A DNA stretch of 29,156 nt from Korobacter sp036501185 (GTDB lineage Bacteria; Acidobacteriota; Terriglobia; Terriglobales; Acidobacteriaceae). The stretch is taken from the NCBI GenBank assembly GCA_036501185.1, contig DASYAU010000107.1, positions 1-29,156 on the forward strand, read 5' to 3'. Made by a program: the position numbers and the translations under genes. The number at the start of each line of letters is the position of its first letter. The first letter of the stretch is position 1. The notes under the pieces are model-generated. The model made no database searches, was not told where the DNA came from, and saw only the letters and a list, made by a program, of their open reading frames with translations. Below, in pieces: positions 15,524-25,277 of the stretch.

Positions 15524-17948
15524 CGGTTGCTGCCTTTCTGCCCGCAGTTTCGCGGGCCTCTATCGCGATTTCATAATCCTTGCCTTCCCACCGGCTTTCG
15601 TTGAGCCAGTAGAAAGTAAAGCGCAATGCTCCGTTAGTCGAGGGGCTGAGGTCCAAATAATGGCATCCCAACTCGTTGGCCGTTGACTGGGTGTCCTCGA
15701 CCGTCGCCCACCCATCGGCACTCCAATGTAATAGAAAAGGAGCACTTGCTAGAAGCCGCAGTTTCGCGCCCGCTGGCACGGAGCGGATTTGCCGGTTAAA
15801 TTTCCAAATTTCCAAGGGTTCTGGCTTATAAGATGCAGATTGATACCGCGCCGCCACCGGTTCGATCAGGTCAAACACCTTCTTGTCTTCAATCGATCGC
15901 GAAAGCTTCAAGTACTCCGCATGCGCCCACATCAACGGGATTGCCGCTCCCGTTGGCCCACCGAAATGAATATGTTTTTTCGGCAAGTCCGGCGCGTCCC
16001 ACACTTGTTCCGGCAGCAATCCAACCCCGTGGCTGAAATGCGCCATCGTGTCGTGATATCGCTCCGCTTCGCGTCCAGCCGCCAACTCATAATGCCCACG
16101 CTCGCCTGTCAGCAGCGGCCACACTCGGCCGCGCCCCCAGTTCGCGTACGACGTCCCATCATCTCGTTGCCCGAACCCGTCATGGTTATATCGATGCCAG
16201 CACGGACCCTTCGGAGTCTCCACCTTTAGTACTGCATCAATCACTTTCAGTGAGTCTTCCAGCAGCTTGCTCCCCGGTGCGCGTATCCCGTACCGCACCA
16301 GCTCCAGGAAGCCGTGGTCCACAATGTCTTTTGCTGGGTATTCATAACGCGTTCCCGGCTCCTGGTTTGCTAGCACCAGCGTGCCGGTGTTCGGGTCCTC
16401 GTCAATGTAGCCGTTCACGACCTCTGCTGGATTGATGCGAATGTAGTGACGAGAGACTCCGGAAACCAGTGTTCCCGCCGTCGTCACCGTCCAGCGATCG
16501 ACGTGCTGCTCGAGAAAATCAGCATATTCCAAGGCAAACTTCGCAATCTCGTGGTTGCCGCGCGCCTGCATCAAATCTGCCGCGCACACCAGCGCCGCAA
16601 TGTTGATCGCCAAGGTAGAGGGAGAATATCCTGCAGCTTCCTCCCAGCGCTCCTGCGGCGAGAACGGCCCTTCGCGCATAAGGTATCCCGCCGCCCGTTT
16701 CACCAGAGGATAGGGATCGAATTCGTTCATCGCATTCTGCTTCCACAATCGCCAGGCCAGCACGATCGGGAACGACACCTCGTCCAGCTGTACGCCCTTC
16801 CAGTACGGCTCGCCGTTGATCCAGAAATTCTGGTAAAAGCCACCATCCTCCCGCTGCGTCACGGTCAAATAAATCAGCGCCCGCAGTGCTGTCCCGGTAT
16901 CCCCAACGGCCAGCAAGCCCGTGGCGCAATTCACCATGTCGCGCGTCCACACCAGGTGGTAGCCGCCGAGTTCGTCGTCGCCTTTGTCCTCTCCCCACGG
17001 GATCGCCATCGATGCGATCATCGCTCCTGGGTAGGTTTTATCCTCGTGCGCCAGCAGCAGGTTCACGCTGTGCTCGAAAAGGTGTGCGTTGTGATTGTTC
17101 AAGCTGTTCTTTAACAATGCAAAACGCTTCGCCGTGCGCGACCATTGGTCGATGAAGTTCGCTTTCACCGTCTCGAAGTCCGCCGTAATCGAGTTCAGCA
17201 GAGACGTCACTGCCGAGTGCAGCGTCCGTCCAAACGCCACTCCCAGGGTGAACTCATTCCCGTGGCTCAGGTCGATTTGCCCCGTCAGAGCCACGTTGCC
17301 ATCCGGTGCTGACTCAAACTCCCAGTCCATCGTGAAGTTGTCCCGCAGGTCCGTGTGTCCGTCACTCGCCGCCACGTATCCCACCGAGCATTTGAGGTAG
17401 GGAATGGTCGCGCCGATTGCCATCCAGAAACCATCTTTGTGCGCGATCAGGATCTTCCGCCCCTTGAAGTTATGCACCTGGGCATTGTTGTGCCAGCCCC
17501 CAATCGCCATATGCGGCGCCGCCAGAACGTACAGTTGCAGCTTGTCTTCATATTTCGCGCTCGGCATGAACGTTGTGTGAATCAGCAGGCAGTTCTGGTG
17601 AGGATCTCCCAGCACGATCTTTTTCAGCGTGTACCGCCCATGCCGGTCGTGGCTCGTGATCTCGTATCCCAGCGCGGCCTCGGCCACGTGGTCGATCTCC
17701 GCCCGCATGTTGCGGCGCTCTTCGTCGCAGAACGTCTCACCGTCGCTCACCAGGAATTGAAGGTCGCGCACCTGCGGACTGTCGATCGTCGGATAGAAAA
17801 TTTCCGTCAGGCAGCCGGTTGCCAGCGTGTACCAAACTTTGCTCGATGTGGAATAGGCCGTGCCGACGGCATCTTTCGCGCCGCGCGTCCATCGCGGCTC
17901 CATGCCCGGAGCTCCAAATGCGACTTTCGTAAGGGAGGAATCGTCCAT
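15513..17948 (-). CDS. cytoplasmic glycoside hydrolase family 15 enzyme (glucoamylase/glucodextranase type)
   Basis: Releases glucose from alpha-glucosides by inversion. I start at the ATG at 17948 (811 residues), which has AGGAG 4-5 bases upstream. An ATG at 18098 would add 50 residues rich in Arg and Pro with no family character. The N-terminal beta-sandwich of bacterial GH15 begins with GAPGMEPRWTRGAKDAVGTAY. The (alpha/alpha)6 catalytic domain includes YHLVWTRDMVNCATGLL, the QLDE general-acid segment (Glu390) and WPLLTGERGHYELAAG with the general-base region (Glu616). A C-terminal beta domain of about 120 residues follows. No signal peptide is visible, so the enzyme should be cytoplasmic, unlike most glucoamylases. 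Some GH15 proteins are trehalases or glucodextranases, so the substrate is open. It heads the pentose phosphate operon. Confidence 0.9.
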   Translation of the reverse strand: MDDSSLTKVAFGAPGMEPRWTRGAKDAVGTAYSTSSKVWYTLATGCLTEIFYPTIDSPQVRDLQFLVSDGETFCDEERRNMRAEIDHVAEAALGYEITSHDRHGRYTLKKIVLGDPHQNCLLIHTTFMPSAKYEDKLQLYVLAAPHMAIGGWHNNAQVHNFKGRKILIAHKDGFWMAIGATIPYLKCSVGYVAASDGHTDLRDNFTMDWEFESAPDGNVALTGQIDLSHGNEFTLGVAFGRTLHSAVTSLLNSITADFETVKANFIDQWSRTAKRFALLKNSLNNHNAHLFEHSVNLLLAHEDKTYPGAMIASMAIPWGEDKGDDELGGYHLVWTRDMVNCATGLLAVGDTGTALRALIYLTVTQREDGGFYQNFWINGEPYWKGVQLDEVSFPIVLAWRLWKQNAMNEFDPYPLVKRAAGYLMREGPFSPQERWEEAAGYSPSTLAINIAALVCAADLMQARGNHEIAKFALEYADFLEQHVDRWTVTTAGTLVSGVSRHYIRINPAEVVNGYIDEDPNTGTLVLANQEPGTRYEYPAKDIVDHGFLELVRYGIRAPGSKLLEDSLKVIDAVLKVETPKGPCWHRYNHDGFGQRDDGTSYANWGRGRVWPLLTGERGHYELAAGREAERYHDTMAHFSHGVGLLPEQVWDAPDLPKKHIHFGGPTGAAIPLMWAHAEYLKLSRSIEDKKVFDLIEPVAARYQSASYKPEPLEIWKFNRQIRSVPAGAKLRLLASAPFLLHWSADGWATVEDTQSTANELGCHYLDLSPSTNGALRFTFYWLNESRWEGKDYEIAIEARETAGRKAATGVE

Positions 17949-18068
17949 GCGTCTCCTGCTGCGGTGACGGTGACGGATCGCGTCGTCAAATCCATATTGC
18001 GCGTCCGCTCGAACAGGGAATTCGTGTGGACGAAGTTGTAGCGAAGTAAGCCTGAAAAGAGCAGGACG

Positions 18069-18098
18069 ATGATACAACGAACGCGACGGTCTTTTCAC
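18069..18098 (-). promoter_or_regulatory. possible promoter of the GH15-pentose phosphate operon
   Basis: In the 178-base gap after tamB, the minus strand shows GTGAAA (plus-strand 18093-18098) and TATCAT (18069-18074) spaced by 18 bases. This would give a leader of about 115 bases before the GH15 start. The boxes match the sigma-70 consensus 4/6 and 5/6. No terminator is seen after tamB, so read-through from tamAB is also possible. Confidence 0.35.
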
Positions 18099-18126
18099 GC
18101 CGCTGGTGAAGCAACTTCAAGCTCTA

Positions 18127-21100
18127 CTAGAAGTCTTTGTGCGCCTTCGCGTCGAATCCGAATCCGCCGTTCTGGTCGCGGATCCCGCTTACCGACCACT
18201 TCGGGTTCAAGTGGTATTCCACCTGGATTTGTTCCCGTTGCGTACCGGTTAAATCCGTCGCAAATGTTACAAACAGGTTTCCCGTCACGCGCTGCTGAAT
18301 CGCGATCTTCGGTCCCGTGTTCTGCCCGCCGCCGCCCAATCCCGGATCGATCGAGAGCTGTGAGATCCCGGCAATTTTCGCCACCCGGCCCGCCACCTGG
18401 CTGCTCAGTGTCGAAGCAATTGTCGACTCCGCGCTTTGCGAGGTCGTACTGGTGTTCTGCGCCGCGGCCTCCGTCGTCTGCCCACGTGCAATCAGGTTGA
18501 TGACGTCCACCGGCGGCAAGGCCGGGTCGGAGTTATACGTCGTTTGGAGTTGCGCCATCGTGCCGTGCAGCCGCAGGTTGATGTTGTATTCCTGGATGGT
18601 CGTCGTCGCCGCGATGTTTACCACCGGCTCTGTCTCCACCGGGTTCACAAACTCGATCGAACTCGGCTGGATGAGGTATCGGTTCCCATTGAAGATCAAA
18701 TCGCCGCCCGTCAGCGTCGCCCGCCCCAAAATCACCGGATTGTCCGCCGTCCCCACCACCCGCAGGTTCGCACTCCCCTGCAAACTCAGCCCTTTGCTCA
18801 CCGCGTTGATTTGCGAAGCCGATTGCACCGCGATCGCCATGTGCACGTTTTGCATGAACCCGCCGCTCGGTGACGACACCGTGCTCTCGCCGGTGAGCGA
18901 GGTCGCAAAGCTGGTGAGGTCGAAATCGGGCGTGAACGAGAGCCGAGTGACTTGAACCGCGCCGCGTAAATACGCGTTGTCCAGGTTGCCGGTAAGCGTC
19001 AAGTTGCTGTCCGCACCGATGCGCACGCTGTTCTCGTAAAGCATCTGCACACCGTTCGCGGCCACCGCCAGGCTGAATTGCAGCGACGGCTTATACACCA
19101 CCGCGCCACTCGCTTTTACCTCGCCGCCACCGACTTTCCCGTCAAAGCTCGTCACCTGCAACCGGTCGTTGGTCAGCGTCAGTACTCCATTCCCGTTTTC
19201 CAGCCCGACAGGCGCATCCTCCGGCAGCACGTTTGCGTCCGCGATTTCAATTCGCCCGCTGATGTTCGGATTCGAAAGGCTCCCGCTGCTCTTCACGTCG
19301 AACTTCATCTGTCCGCTGCTCTGCAGGCCTTCCACGAACATCTGCGCCAATTGCAGATTCACATTTCCAGTGGCATTCAGCGAAGCCGGCGCGGCTCCTT
19401 GCAGCGGGATTCGTCCGCCAAACTTCAGTTCGGTATCCGTGCCGGTGATCTCCGAAGGCTGCACCGTGAGCACCGCATTCGCATAATCCGCTTTGATCGG
19501 CGACGCCGCGGCAATCCGCAGCTGCTTGTAGCTCACCTTTAGTACCGGGATCGTCACATGCGCTTCCAGCCGAGTTTTGTCCTTCAGCGGTCCTTTAAGC
19601 GTCGCATGAAGTTCCGTCGAGCCATTCATGTCCGGGGCCTGTTCCGGCGCATACATCGCAAAAATCGGCTGCAGCGGAATACCTTGCGTGTCGAACGTGG
19701 CATCGGCCATGTAATCGCCGGTCAGGTTCACGCGCCCGTTGGCCTTCACCGTGGTGTTCACCAGTTCGCTGTTCAAAGAAAACGTTCCCACGTGGTCTTC
19801 CACATTCGCCTGCAGCGCGATCCCTTTCACCGCCTGGTCGCGCACGCGCAACTGCGGAATCGTGATTGACGCCTTGAGCTGCGGATTTTGGAACGTTCCT
19901 TTCCCGCTGACATCCAGCGTGAGCGCGCCGGCGATCTGCATGTTCTTCGCCTTCAGCGTCTGCAACTGTCCAAGCTGCAAGTTCGCCGTCTTCAGCGCCG
20001 TCTCGTATCCCTGCTGTTTCGGATAGTAGGTGAACGTCCCCTGCGTCGTTCCGGCCGGGAGCTTCGCATCGAGCGTCGCGTGCACCGCATCGCCCGTGCC
20101 ATTGAACTTCACATTCAGCGCCTGGATCGGCTCCTGTCCAACCTTCGCGTTGACAATCGACAGAGAACCATTCCCCATCGGGTTTAGCTGCGACCCACGC
20201 AAATTCACGTTTAAGTTCAGCGTCCCGCTCGCCGGATACGCCTGATTCGCTGCCTGCTCAATCTCTTTCAACGAAAGCTGGTCCGCCTCGATCGTCGCAT
20301 TCACCGGGTTCGACGGTGTATAGCTCCAGTTCTTCAGCCCGACGGAAATGTTGAACGCGATCCGCCCCTTCGTCGCCGGCACCAGCGACCCATTCTGCAA
20401 GCTCGCGCCGCTCGGACTCAGCGCAATACTCGTGCGAAGTTGCCTCCACGAAGTCCCATGCACCTGCAAGTTATCGGCCGCCAATTGCCCCGTGAGCTGC
20501 GGGTTCGCCGTCGTCCCGTGCACCTCGCCGTTGAAGCTCGCGGTCCCGCGCAATCCCAACGGCTGTACTGCCGGCTGCCCCGGCTTCGGCGTCGTCACCA
20601 GGCCCGCCAGCGTATCGATCTCCGACAAATCGCTCGACCGCACCTGCACACTCAAGTTCGACCTCTTTGCCATAGTCCCATCGAGATCGATGGTCGTCTT
20701 CGGGGTCTTCACAAAACTGTGATTCAGCGCGATTGTCTTCGAATCGCCGTTGTACTTTGCATGGATCGCCGCTTCCACCGGCATCTGCGCCGACCCATTA
20801 TTGGAGTTCGCCACCTCAGCTTTCAGGGAAGCATCCGAACTTGCGACGAGATGATCCATGCTTCCCGACCAGGTAGCATCCGCCGACCCGTTCAACTGCC
20901 CGCTGACGCTTACCTCCTTCACCGACGCCGAATTTGCCAGCTTCTTCAAGTCCGCCGCTGAGATCCCCTTCGCATCCGCATGCAGCTTGCCTTTTCCCGC
21001 ACCCGCCAAATCCGTCACCGAAGCCGTCGCCGTAATCTCCCCTCCAAACACCGCCGCGCGGAACGACGACAACTCTGCATTCCCGCCTTCCACTTTGTAA

Positions 21101-22080
21101 TGCCCATCGATCGCGCGAACATTTGTCCGCAAGCTCGGCTCTTCCACCAGCAAATCCGGGCTGGTGACAATCCCTTCCACCCGCACCGAATTCAGCAGCG
21201 GCTGCTTCGGCAGATTGCGATATTCGGCATTCCCCGCAAGGTGCACGATCCCCGCCGGGATCGAAGTATTCTTCAAAATCTTCCGAGCTTCCGTCGCGTC
21301 CAGCGCGGCGTCGTACTGCGTAGTGATTGTCGGATTGGCATAATTCTGCAAAGCCGCATGCAGCACCACCTTTGAATGTCCCACCACGAAATTCACCGGA
21401 TCCAGCGTCATTCCCGATCGCGTTGCACTGAAATTCGTGGAGAGATCGTGCTGCACCGGCGCATAACTGCCGAACCGTAGATTGCCTTGTTTGTATCCCA
21501 GCGTCCCGTAATAGCGTCCGCCCTGCGTCGCGTCGTACGCCGACTGGAATTCGACATCCATCAAGTTCGCGTCAAGATCGAGCTTCCGATCGTTGTAGTA
21601 CACCTCGCCATTCGTGAGCGCCGCGCGCTTCACCGCCAAATCAAAAATGTTCGTATTGCTGTTGCTGTTCGATGGCTTCGGCGTCGGCAAATTGTTGTTG
21701 CCGTTCTTGTCCACATAAAGGTGAACCACCGGATGGTTCACCTGGATATCGCTCAAATTCCACTGCCGGTGCATCACCGATAAGATCTTCACGCTCGCGC
21801 CCACGTGGTCCACGCTCAGCAGCGGCTTGCTCGGATCGGCCTCGCTGCTATGCACCGTGAGATCGTATAAATCCACCGTCAGCGTCGACAGGTTCAGCTT
21901 GAAATCTCGCAGCGTCACTTTCGCATTCAGCGAATCGCTGGCCTCAGACTGCACTTTTCCAATCAAATAATGATGGAACGATGCCGAGTGCAGCAGCACA
22001 GCGATGCCCACCACAACGAGCAGCACCAGTCCGAGGACACCGACCGCACTCCAGCCGACAACTTTTTTCCAGCGCGCCAC
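18127..22080 (-). CDS. tamB: TamB-family translocation/assembly protein (AsmA-like, DUF490)
   Basis: An inner-membrane-anchored periplasm-spanning protein that works with TamA in outer-membrane assembly; recent work on the family also points to phospholipid transport. I start at the GTG at 22080 (1,317 residues; E. coli TamB about 1,259). GAGG lies 5 bases upstream and the protein opens with RWKKVVG and one strong membrane helix (about 7-30). The longer open frame to 22512 overlaps tamA by 400 bases and has no family sense. The long middle is repetitive amphipathic beta strand of the AsmA/bridge type (NLKAxVxxxxL, GNGxLxL patterns). The C-terminal 350 residues are the DUF490/TamB domain, with PPVDVINLIARGQ, SSQVAGRVAKIAGISQLSIDPGLG and a final RDQNGGFGFDAKAHKDF. 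It lies 32 bases after tamA. Confidence 0.92.
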   Translation of the reverse strand: MARWKKVVGWSAVGVLGLVLLVVVGIAVLLHSASFHHYLIGKVQSEASDSLNAKVTLRDFKLNLSTLTVDLYDLTVHSSEADPSKPLLSVDHVGASVKILSVMHRQWNLSDIQVNHPVVHLYVDKNGNNNLPTPKPSNSNSNTNIFDLAVKRAALTNGEVYYNDRKLDLDANLMDVEFQSAYDATQGGRYYGTLGYKQGNLRFGSYAPVQHDLSTNFSATRSGMTLDPVNFVVGHSKVVLHAALQNYANPTITTQYDAALDATEARKILKNTSIPAGIVHLAGNAEYRNLPKQPLLNSVRVEGIVTSPDLLVEEPSLRTNVRAIDGHYKVEGGNAELSSFRAAVFGGEITATASVTDLAGAGKGKLHADAKGISAADLKKLANSASVKEVSVSGQLNGSADATWSGSMDHLVASSDASLKAEVANSNNGSAQMPVEAAIHAKYNGDSKTIALNHSFVKTPKTTIDLDGTMAKRSNLSVQVRSSDLSEIDTLAGLVTTPKPGQPAVQPLGLRGTASFNGEVHGTTANPQLTGQLAADNLQVHGTSWRQLRTSIALSPSGASLQNGSLVPATKGRIAFNISVGLKNWSYTPSNPVNATIEADQLSLKEIEQAANQAYPASGTLNLNVNLRGSQLNPMGNGSLSIVNAKVGQEPIQALNVKFNGTGDAVHATLDAKLPAGTTQGTFTYYPKQQGYETALKTANLQLGQLQTLKAKNMQIAGALTLDVSGKGTFQNPQLKASITIPQLRVRDQAVKGIALQANVEDHVGTFSLNSELVNTTVKANGRVNLTGDYMADATFDTQGIPLQPIFAMYAPEQAPDMNGSTELHATLKGPLKDKTRLEAHVTIPVLKVSYKQLRIAAASPIKADYANAVLTVQPSEITGTDTELKFGGRIPLQGAAPASLNATGNVNLQLAQMFVEGLQSSGQMKFDVKSSGSLSNPNISGRIEIADANVLPEDAPVGLENGNGVLTLTNDRLQVTSFDGKVGGGEVKASGAVVYKPSLQFSLAVAANGVQMLYENSVRIGADSNLTLTGNLDNAYLRGAVQVTRLSFTPDFDLTSFATSLTGESTVSSPSGGFMQNVHMAIAVQSASQINAVSKGLSLQGSANLRVVGTADNPVILGRATLTGGDLIFNGNRYLIQPSSIEFVNPVETEPVVNIAATTTIQEYNINLRLHGTMAQLQTTYNSDPALPPVDVINLIARGQTTEAAAQNTSTTSQSAESTIASTLSSQVAGRVAKIAGISQLSIDPGLGGGGQNTGPKIAIQQRVTGNLFVTFATDLTGTQREQIQVEYHLNPKWSVSGIRDQNGGFGFDAKAHKDF

Positions 22081-22112
22081 AGATACCTCGCGGCAGCTCT
22101 CGTCAGAGCCGC

Positions 22113-25100
22113 TCAGAATGCCTGTCCCAGCGTGATGAATACCTGGGTCGATTTGATTCCGGTTATGCCATTCAAGTTGTGGCCGATATCTATGCGTACC
22201 GGCCCGATCGGCGTCGAATACCGCAGCCCGATGCCAACCGAGCTGGTAAAGCAGGTTGGGGTAACAGTTTCTATCGTGTTGCCGGTCAACGGAGAGACGC
22301 TGCTCACCGGGGCGGAGTTGCAGTTGGTAGTGAAATCGCTGAACCCCACGTGCTTGTACACATTCCCGCCATCGTAAAAAGGAACGATGCCCAATCCCTT
22401 TTTCAACCCGTTCAGCGGAATACGAAACTCCGAGTTCACGAGCAGCAGTTGGTTTCCACCGGTCGGCACCGTGATGATTCCGCACGTCGCCGTATCGCCC
22501 GGAGTGCCGCAAACCGTCAAGTATTCCTGTGGCCCCGCGCCATTCAAGGGGAAGCCGCGAAGCGTCGCGCCACCACCCGTGAAGAAAGCTTCGCTAATTG
22601 GTACCCGGCTGCCATTGAACGGCTCTTCCAGTCCGAGTCGCAGATTATTGGCCCAGATGATTTTGTGGCCGATGTTTTTGTAGTACGAGATCTGTCCCAC
22701 CGCGCGCGCGAAGTTGACACTCGAACCGATCACCGACGGATTAATAGCGAGTTCAAAACTTTGATAAATCCCCTTATGCGCATCCAGTACGCTATCTCGC
22801 GTGTCGCGGACGTACGACGCCGAGAGCGTCGACAGACGCACGCGCCGATCCGCAGGCTGCACCAGATCCGGCAGCAAGAGGCGCGAAAGATCCGTGTACT
22901 GGAAGTTGTAGCGAAAGAACACTTCTTTTGTTTTCTTCGCGTCCAGCCACTTCTGGAATTGCAATCCCGCGCTCCCAATCCGCGAGGTAAAAATCGGGTT
23001 CTCACTGTCGTGCTCGCCTGATATCAAGTATTGCGTGCTCCAACTGCTGCCGACGAAGAACGGGTCCGTGTACGTCGCCGAAACCCGCTGGTCCAGTCGG
23101 CCGGCGAACCCGCCAACCGTGTAACTCTCCGCCGAGCCTCGCAAATTGCGTCGCGTGTACTCAAACGTTCCTCGCGGTCCATAGTATGTGCTCTGGCTCG
23201 TCCGGAATCCCTGCGGCAACCCGACCGGCGGAATCCCTGGCACACTCACCGTGCCACTCGGCAAACTGCCGCCGCGGTTGATTACCTCGAAACCGAAGCC
23301 GTACACAATCGTGTTTCGCTTCGCCTCGTGCACTTTCACCAGCACTTCTTCGGAGTTCTGATCGGTGATCGCTCTCTTCGGATCCACCTCCGCCCAATCG
23401 AAGATCCCGAGCGTGTAAAGCCTGCTCTCCGAACTCAGCAGTTCCCCCTCACTTAACGGTGCGCCTACCCGTATATTGGTCGTTTTCAAAATCAGGTCTT
23501 CACGCGTTTGCTGTTTGCCGACCACAATCAGCTTTGCCGTCGTCACCTTCGGCCCTTCGTGAATCGTGTAGGTCACGATCATGTGGTGCGGATCGCTCTT
23601 CGACACCGGCTGCGATTTCGTCGCCACGCTCGCCGTCAGATATCCATTCAGCAAATATTGCGCGGTGATCGCATTCCGGTCCTGCTGCTCTAGCAGTGGC
23701 GAATAGGGACGGTTTGCGCCCAGCATTAACCCTTTCGGCGCAAGCTGCGCAATCGGCACCGTGCTGTTGCCGACCACCTTCAGTTCGCTTACGAAATCCC
23801 GCGGACCCTCCTGCACCACAAACGTCACCAGCACGTTGCCATTATCACGCGTCACTCGCGGTTCCACCTTCACGTCGCTGTATCCGGCATTCTTGTAAAC
23901 CGCCTTCAGGTTGTTCACCGACTGCCGCACCAGTTGCTCGCTATATTTTCCGTGCGAGAACCAGTGCGCCTTCTGCACCGCCGAGTGGTTCAGAAGATCG
24001 TCGTTCGAAAGGGAAGTGTTTCCCTGCAGAGCCACCTTCTCGACCTTGTGCTTCCCGTTCTTCGTGATCTCGTACTTGATCAGCGTGCTATTGTCCGAGT
24101 TCCGCGAGACATTCGTCTGCACTACTGCATCGAAAAAGCCCTTCGACTGGAAGTACGACTGCAAATTCTGCTGGCCTTCGCGGATTAATTCATCGTCAAT
24201 CGAGCCCTCCGCGTAGATGGGCAGCAGCTTTTTCTTGTCCCAGAACCAAATATGTCCGCCCGTGATGCTCACATGCACCCTCGGACCGGATTCGACGTGA
24301 AACGTAATGTCGGCGAGGTTTGTCGCCGGGTTGTAATCCGCTCGCACGAATTTCACGTCTGCTGCCAGGTGGTCCTGCTTCGCCAGCCGTCCTTGCAGAT
24401 AACCGGTGGCTAACCGAATCTTGCTGGCGTAATACGGTTTGCCTTTCTTGATCTTCGCTCCGCGCAGCAGCGCTAGCACCCCGCGCAGCTTTCCTTCCAA
24501 AAACGCGGTTTGCTCCGCCGTCGCGCCTTCCATCTTTACCTCGCCGAACTTTGCCCGGCGTTTCAGGTCGCTGTGGAACAGCACGTTCACAATCCCGAAC
24601 TGCTGGTTTGTCCGGACTTCGGCTTGCACCGTGGCTTCGAAGAACCCGGCCTGGTGATAGAACTTTTCCAGCGCGACCTGCGCGTTCTTCACATCCACCG
24701 CTGAGTACGGCTCCTGCGCCCGGTAATTCGCCACCTGGATCAGCCGTGAGTACGGAAACACTTTTAAGGCCCCAGGAAAGTCATACAACGCCACGTACAC
24801 CGCCGGTTCAGCCACAAACATCACCCGCACGCCGTTCGTCTCCGGTTGAAGGACGAGTTCCACGTCTTTGAAATCACCGGTTTTCTTCAGCGCCTCGACC
24901 GTGGCTGAAATTTGTTGTTGTGAAAAAGGCTGTCCCTGCTTTAGCTGAAGGAGCGGCTCGTATTTCGCCGTATCGAGGTCCGGACGCCCGGCGATCTCCA
25001 GCGTTGAGACGTTCTGTCCCTCATATGACTGCATCATTTGATCGGAAGCGTCCGCCTGCGCGTAGCCGGGCAGAGCTGCTCCAACCCATGTCAGCAGGAA

Positions 25101-25166
25101 GAGAAGAAACGTCCGCGTGCCAAGGCCTCTGTGCTGCAACAAGATCCAAAATCCTTGCGGCGCCAA
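22113..25166 (-). CDS. tamA: TamA/BamA-family outer-membrane protein with seven POTRA-like units
   Basis: This is an Omp85 protein that inserts or assembles outer-membrane components. The start is uncertain. TTG at 25166 gives 1,017 residues but has no RBS; TTG at 25142, 9 bases after AAGGA, gives 1,009. Both leave a signal peptide ending near GYAQA. Residues about 53-614 can be divided into seven POTRA-like units (53-120, 122-200, 206-292, 298-370, 376-452, 459-537, 544-614), each with a central helix, G-[YF]-x-x-A/V turn and closing strand. E. coli TamA has three and BamA five. From about 620 to the end is the beta-barrel, with GGATLRGFPLNG (the conserved RGF of loop 6) and a C-terminal strand ending in Phe. 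It lies directly before tamB and diverges from serB. Confidence 0.9.
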   Translation of the reverse strand: MAPQGFWILLQHRGLGTRTFLLFLLTWVGAALPGYAQADASDQMMQSYEGQNVSTLEIAGRPDLDTAKYEPLLQLKQGQPFSQQQISATVEALKKTGDFKDVELVLQPETNGVRVMFVAEPAVYVALYDFPGALKVFPYSRLIQVANYRAQEPYSAVDVKNAQVALEKFYHQAGFFEATVQAEVRTNQQFGIVNVLFHSDLKRRAKFGEVKMEGATAEQTAFLEGKLRGVLALLRGAKIKKGKPYYASKIRLATGYLQGRLAKQDHLAADVKFVRADYNPATNLADITFHVESGPRVHVSITGGHIWFWDKKKLLPIYAEGSIDDELIREGQQNLQSYFQSKGFFDAVVQTNVSRNSDNSTLIKYEITKNGKHKVEKVALQGNTSLSNDDLLNHSAVQKAHWFSHGKYSEQLVRQSVNNLKAVYKNAGYSDVKVEPRVTRDNGNVLVTFVVQEGPRDFVSELKVVGNSTVPIAQLAPKGLMLGANRPYSPLLEQQDRNAITAQYLLNGYLTASVATKSQPVSKSDPHHMIVTYTIHEGPKVTTAKLIVVGKQQTREDLILKTTNIRVGAPLSEGELLSSESRLYTLGIFDWAEVDPKRAITDQNSEEVLVKVHEAKRNTIVYGFGFEVINRGGSLPSGTVSVPGIPPVGLPQGFRTSQSTYYGPRGTFEYTRRNLRGSAESYTVGGFAGRLDQRVSATYTDPFFVGSSWSTQYLISGEHDSENPIFTSRIGSAGLQFQKWLDAKKTKEVFFRYNFQYTDLSRLLLPDLVQPADRRVRLSTLSASYVRDTRDSVLDAHKGIYQSFELAINPSVIGSSVNFARAVGQISYYKNIGHKIIWANNLRLGLEEPFNGSRVPISEAFFTGGGATLRGFPLNGAGPQEYLTVCGTPGDTATCGIITVPTGGNQLLLVNSEFRIPLNGLKKGLGIVPFYDGGNVYKHVGFSDFTTNCNSAPVSSVSPLTGNTIETVTPTCFTSSVGIGLRYSTPIGPVRIDIGHNLNGITGIKSTQVFITLGQAF

Positions 25167-25277
25167 ATCCTAAAGCGCTCTGGAATGTTTTTGAACCAAC
25201 TCTCATTGGATGAAGCTCTGCCCAGTGCGTTGTATCAGGAACACAGCATCACGTGAGCTGCTGCCCCGCGCTGCTGC

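Noticed and set aside
16446..17114. Long plus-strand open frames opposite GH15
   Set aside because: They are antisense shadows with His/Arg-rich composition and no start signal. The GH15 frame is complete and conserved.
17949..18098. Longer N-terminus for the GH15 enzyme, which might have been read as a targeting sequence
   Set aside because: The 50 residues are Arg- and His-rich and not a signal peptide. The ATG at 17948 has AGGAG at the proper spacing and starts at the family's usual N-terminus.
22081..22512. Longer N-terminus for TamB
   Set aside because: The 144 extra residues come from the antiphase of tamA barrel codons. The GTG at 22080 has an RBS and directly precedes the membrane anchor.
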